A DNA stretch of 6,194 bases, taken from Calditrichaceae bacterium. Lineage in GTDB: Bacteria; Calditrichota; Calditrichia; Calditrichales; Calditrichaceae. Under the pieces are notes generated by a model. The model was given only the letters and a program-made list of their open reading frames with translations, had not been told where the DNA came from and searched no databases. Shown one piece after another: positions 6,001 to 6,194 of the stretch. The position numbers and the translations under genes are program-made. The stretch is from contig JAUXGF010000184.1 of assembly GCA_030622395.1 (NCBI GenBank), forward strand, positions 1-6,194. The letters run 5' to 3'. Within the stretch, counting starts at the first letter, position 1. Every line of letters starts with the position of its first letter.

Positions 6001-6194
6001 CAGTCAATTTAAAAAAATTCCCCAAACACAGAAACCGGTTGAGGGGAAAACTGAGGAAAGTACGCCTGAAGAAGATAATATTGAAAAAGTAAAAGGTTAT
6101 TTTATAGAAGAAGCCGCTGATCTTATAAGTAATATAGAATCTGATTTGATTGAACTGGAAAAGATTCCGGAAAGTGAGGTTCTGCTGGCAAATC
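3041..6194 (+). CDS. N-terminal 1051 residues of a very large multi-Hpt, CheA-family (ChpA/PilL-like) signalling protein (3' end outside the window)
   Basis: One frame stays open from ATG 3041 to the window edge. GGAG at 3031-3034 lies six bases before this ATG. An in-frame ATG at 3023 overlaps the mcp stop as ATGA but has no good binding site. No signal peptide or membrane segment is seen, so the protein is cytoplasmic. It is a string of about eight helical modules joined by Glu/Ala-rich linkers (127-140, 420-447, 700-719). Modules 1-3 (from residues 8, 147 and 287) share an FYxxEFxxH-type first helix. Two further poorly conserved units cover about 447-706. Modules 6 and 7 are real Hpt domains: His760 in IHSIRSSA and His914 in AAHSLKSAAKMLG. 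An eighth begins at about 1013. Long Hpt arrays next to cheW and mcp are typical of ChpA/PilL kinases, in which the HATPase, CheW-like and receiver domains come later. Those domains are expected downstream but not seen, so the kinase assignment is inference. A kinase-less Hpt scaffold is the alternative. Confidence 0.82.
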   Translation, partial: MIDYKNDISFSKFYLKEFFSHITKKSSEIISEKQQSVLDELSEYLLKEENIIEGLEKVAQFQGTNEIAIFLFDMIDRVEDYAPDMVYATLPDLADDFLNLYNLLTQERESIEDLDKVLELFHDKYGEAKEKEIEAEAEAPVSYDGELLSFDEFYRREFDNHLDKNLNDLKKKKGKYSEIINLFTVFAQETDEKKINNYDDEIISITKQINQILPDKIEKIPPSEKISGLDEKIIQIIQNLKDFEKEKSKLFKDILKKGSIPEKKQKVVKEKAVLKPEEVPEKPVTIDALLHEYFQSEVEDHINEINKCLDDVREEPANFTAVKEIIKQFKLLKEISMIHGYSGIEHLCAKLIDVFTDTLKNKNSFNEETYKILDSIFKELLNVEQFITVKKDDKQVASVVSLVESLKDTFRHPVIEKTKDEKVEEDEAAAEAEAEALLEEGGGEVEEDIPFSDKKAIYSILQDLFGQIKKKVYNYHNDLKNADVKQNLFNLINQISNSTSIVQPALKEDFFKPLLQAYNIVIEQDEDKFRQGLDIIEQIWDQFIELPGEPFDISALKELFDSVLALAEQEEELYSLKDDQKIAGALSEIQDIRWQKIKGLLKNSLLENDSSAQDTLLKYFNNFLSDIKLLDYENYIEPVEYFIKTIKNERAIQFTDSLAAELEKTYDLIIEKISVLGKNGKCDDIISVIDDLINEQITSGEEAVEAKPESEPIVDEEDDLEEIFISESRRQIDSAKEALSHLEKEIDNRAEFIQLENSIHSIRSSALLLNKQNVSHLANIIEHIAEILGRSSISVPQDLIPNLQTGVDKLNELIENQKEEAQEISGSLQQILDQILIEEQKASKVTEEEIEREDKSVVSEKPLFAESEDFDQELLEIFQQEAENFISIIDNSNTKMLEDLNDAEALDKLEYAAHSLKSAAKMLGFREIGQITDSLEAVVEAVKNKEMDNSVDLQNTITEALVVVKQLTAGEKVESSELARIINNLDTSQFKKIPQTQKPVEGKTEESTPEEDNIEKVKGYFIEEAADLISNIESDLIELEKIPESEVLLAN
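3077..3943 (+). repeat. Protein-level repeat: helix motif at residues 13-21, 153-161 and 293-301 of the multi-Hpt protein
   Basis: The first helix of the first three modules reads FYLKEFFSH (3077-3103), FYRREFDNH (3497-3523) and YFQSEVEDH (3917-3943). The key Glu falls at residues 17, 157 and 297 and the His at 21, 161 and 301, an exact 140-residue (420-bp) period. In modules 1 and 2 the match extends upstream as SFxxFY (residues 9 and 149). This points to tandem duplication of an ancestral Hpt-like module plus linker. The His in this helix is not the phosphotransfer His of an Hpt domain. Confidence 0.65.
3899..4240 (+). other. Degenerate Hpt-like module 3 (residues 287-400), Lys in place of the phosphorylated His
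   Basis: The helix ALLHEYFQSEVEDH and the second helix LLKEISMIHG (331-340) align with the Hpt pattern 'EYF..E.......H.LKGSA.MLG'. Residue 330, at the His position, is Lys. The distance from the helix-A Glu (297) to residue 330 is 33, the same as Glu727 to His760 and Glu881 to His914 in the intact modules, which supports the alignment. The module should be unable to carry phosphate on His and is probably structural or a binding surface. Confidence 0.55.
4319..4348 (+). repeat. Imperfect GAAGCG-type tract encoding a Glu/Ala linker
   Basis: Ten codons made only of GAA/GAG and GCG/GCA (residues 427-436) form an imperfect hexanucleotide tract. It sits in the acidic linker between module 3 and the next helical unit. 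Gain or loss of whole hexamers would keep the frame, so linker length could vary between strains without breaking the gene. Confidence 0.5.
5195..5440 (+). other. Hpt module 6 with intact histidine (about residues 719-800, His760)
   Basis: Helix A reads LEEIFISES (720-728) and helix B reads IHSIRSSALLLN, with His760 where the Hpt family has 'HTLKGSA'. Arg763 and Ser764 stand at the usual Lys and Gly, so the motif is somewhat divergent, but the His and the downstream helix VSHLANIIEHI fit. It is a likely phosphotransfer site. Confidence 0.65.
5645..5980 (+). other. Canonical Hpt module 7 (about residues 869-980, His914)
   Basis: Helix A is FDQELLEIFQQEAENFI and helix B is YAAHSLKSAAKMLGF, a near-textbook Hpt motif with His914 followed by Leu-Lys-Ser-Ala. 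The next helix, IGQITDSLEAVVEAV, matches the usual 'L......LE..v..' segment. This is the best-preserved phosphorylatable module in the visible part of the protein. Confidence 0.88.
6077..6194 (+). other. Start of an eighth Hpt-like module, cut by the window edge
   Basis: After a Pro/Glu-rich linker, the segment VKGYFIEEAADLISNIESD (from residue 1017) repeats the first helix of an Hpt domain, with Tyr-Phe at 1020-1021 and Glu at 1024. By the 33-residue spacing of the other modules, its His position would fall near residue 1057, just outside the window, so its activity cannot be judged. Confidence 0.6.

Noticed and set aside
3041..6194. Possibility that the long region after the MCP is several genes or is frameshifted
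   Set aside because: Translating every codon from 3041 shows no stop to the window end, and module motifs stay in one frame throughout.
1..6194. CRISPR array, insertion sequence, tRNA or rRNA
   Set aside because: No regularly spaced DNA repeats, terminal inverted repeats with a transposase, or RNA gene motifs were seen on either strand.

Overview
The window is an AT-rich stretch (roughly 35-40 % GC by eye) from a bacterium, all coding on the + strand. It holds most of a chemosensory (chemotaxis-like) gene cluster. TTG starts, GGAG/GAGG ribosome binding sites and a receptor with a membrane-spanned sensory domain are all typical bacterial features. The sequence alone does not fix the phylum. 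A diderm with type IV pili is plausible from the class of system, but that is inference.

Layout. Bases 1-488 are the 3' end of a gene whose product ends in an acidic linker followed by a complete CheY-type receiver domain. Bases 489-738 are a 250-bp non-coding gap with a possible extended -10 promoter, two short inverted repeats and one doubtful 30-codon reading frame. Then come three closely packed genes, with gaps of 11 and 14 bp: a CheW adaptor (739-1224, TTG start), a methyl-accepting chemotaxis protein (1236-3026, 596 aa), and the first 1051 codons of a very large protein built from repeated Hpt-like helical modules (3041 to beyond the window end). The last reading frame is open to base 6194, so its kinase core, if present, lies downstream.

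How they fit together. The order receiver - CheW - MCP - multi-Hpt CheA matches the type-IV-pilus class of chemosensory clusters (pilG/pilH-pilI-pilJ-(pilK)-chpA of Pseudomonas; pix clusters of cyanobacteria). The second HAMP segment of the MCP also resembles that of PilJ. In the inferred pathway the MCP senses an extracytoplasmic signal and CheW couples it to the CheA-like kinase. Phosphate then passes through the histidine-bearing Hpt modules to receiver domains such as the one at the window start. No cheR/pilK, cheB, cheD or phosphatase gene is visible here.

Most notable is the N-terminal half of the large protein. Its first three modules start with the same helix motif at an exact 140-residue period. 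The third keeps the alignment of an Hpt domain but has Lys where the phosphorylated His should be. Intact Hpt histidines appear only in two late modules (His760 and His914).
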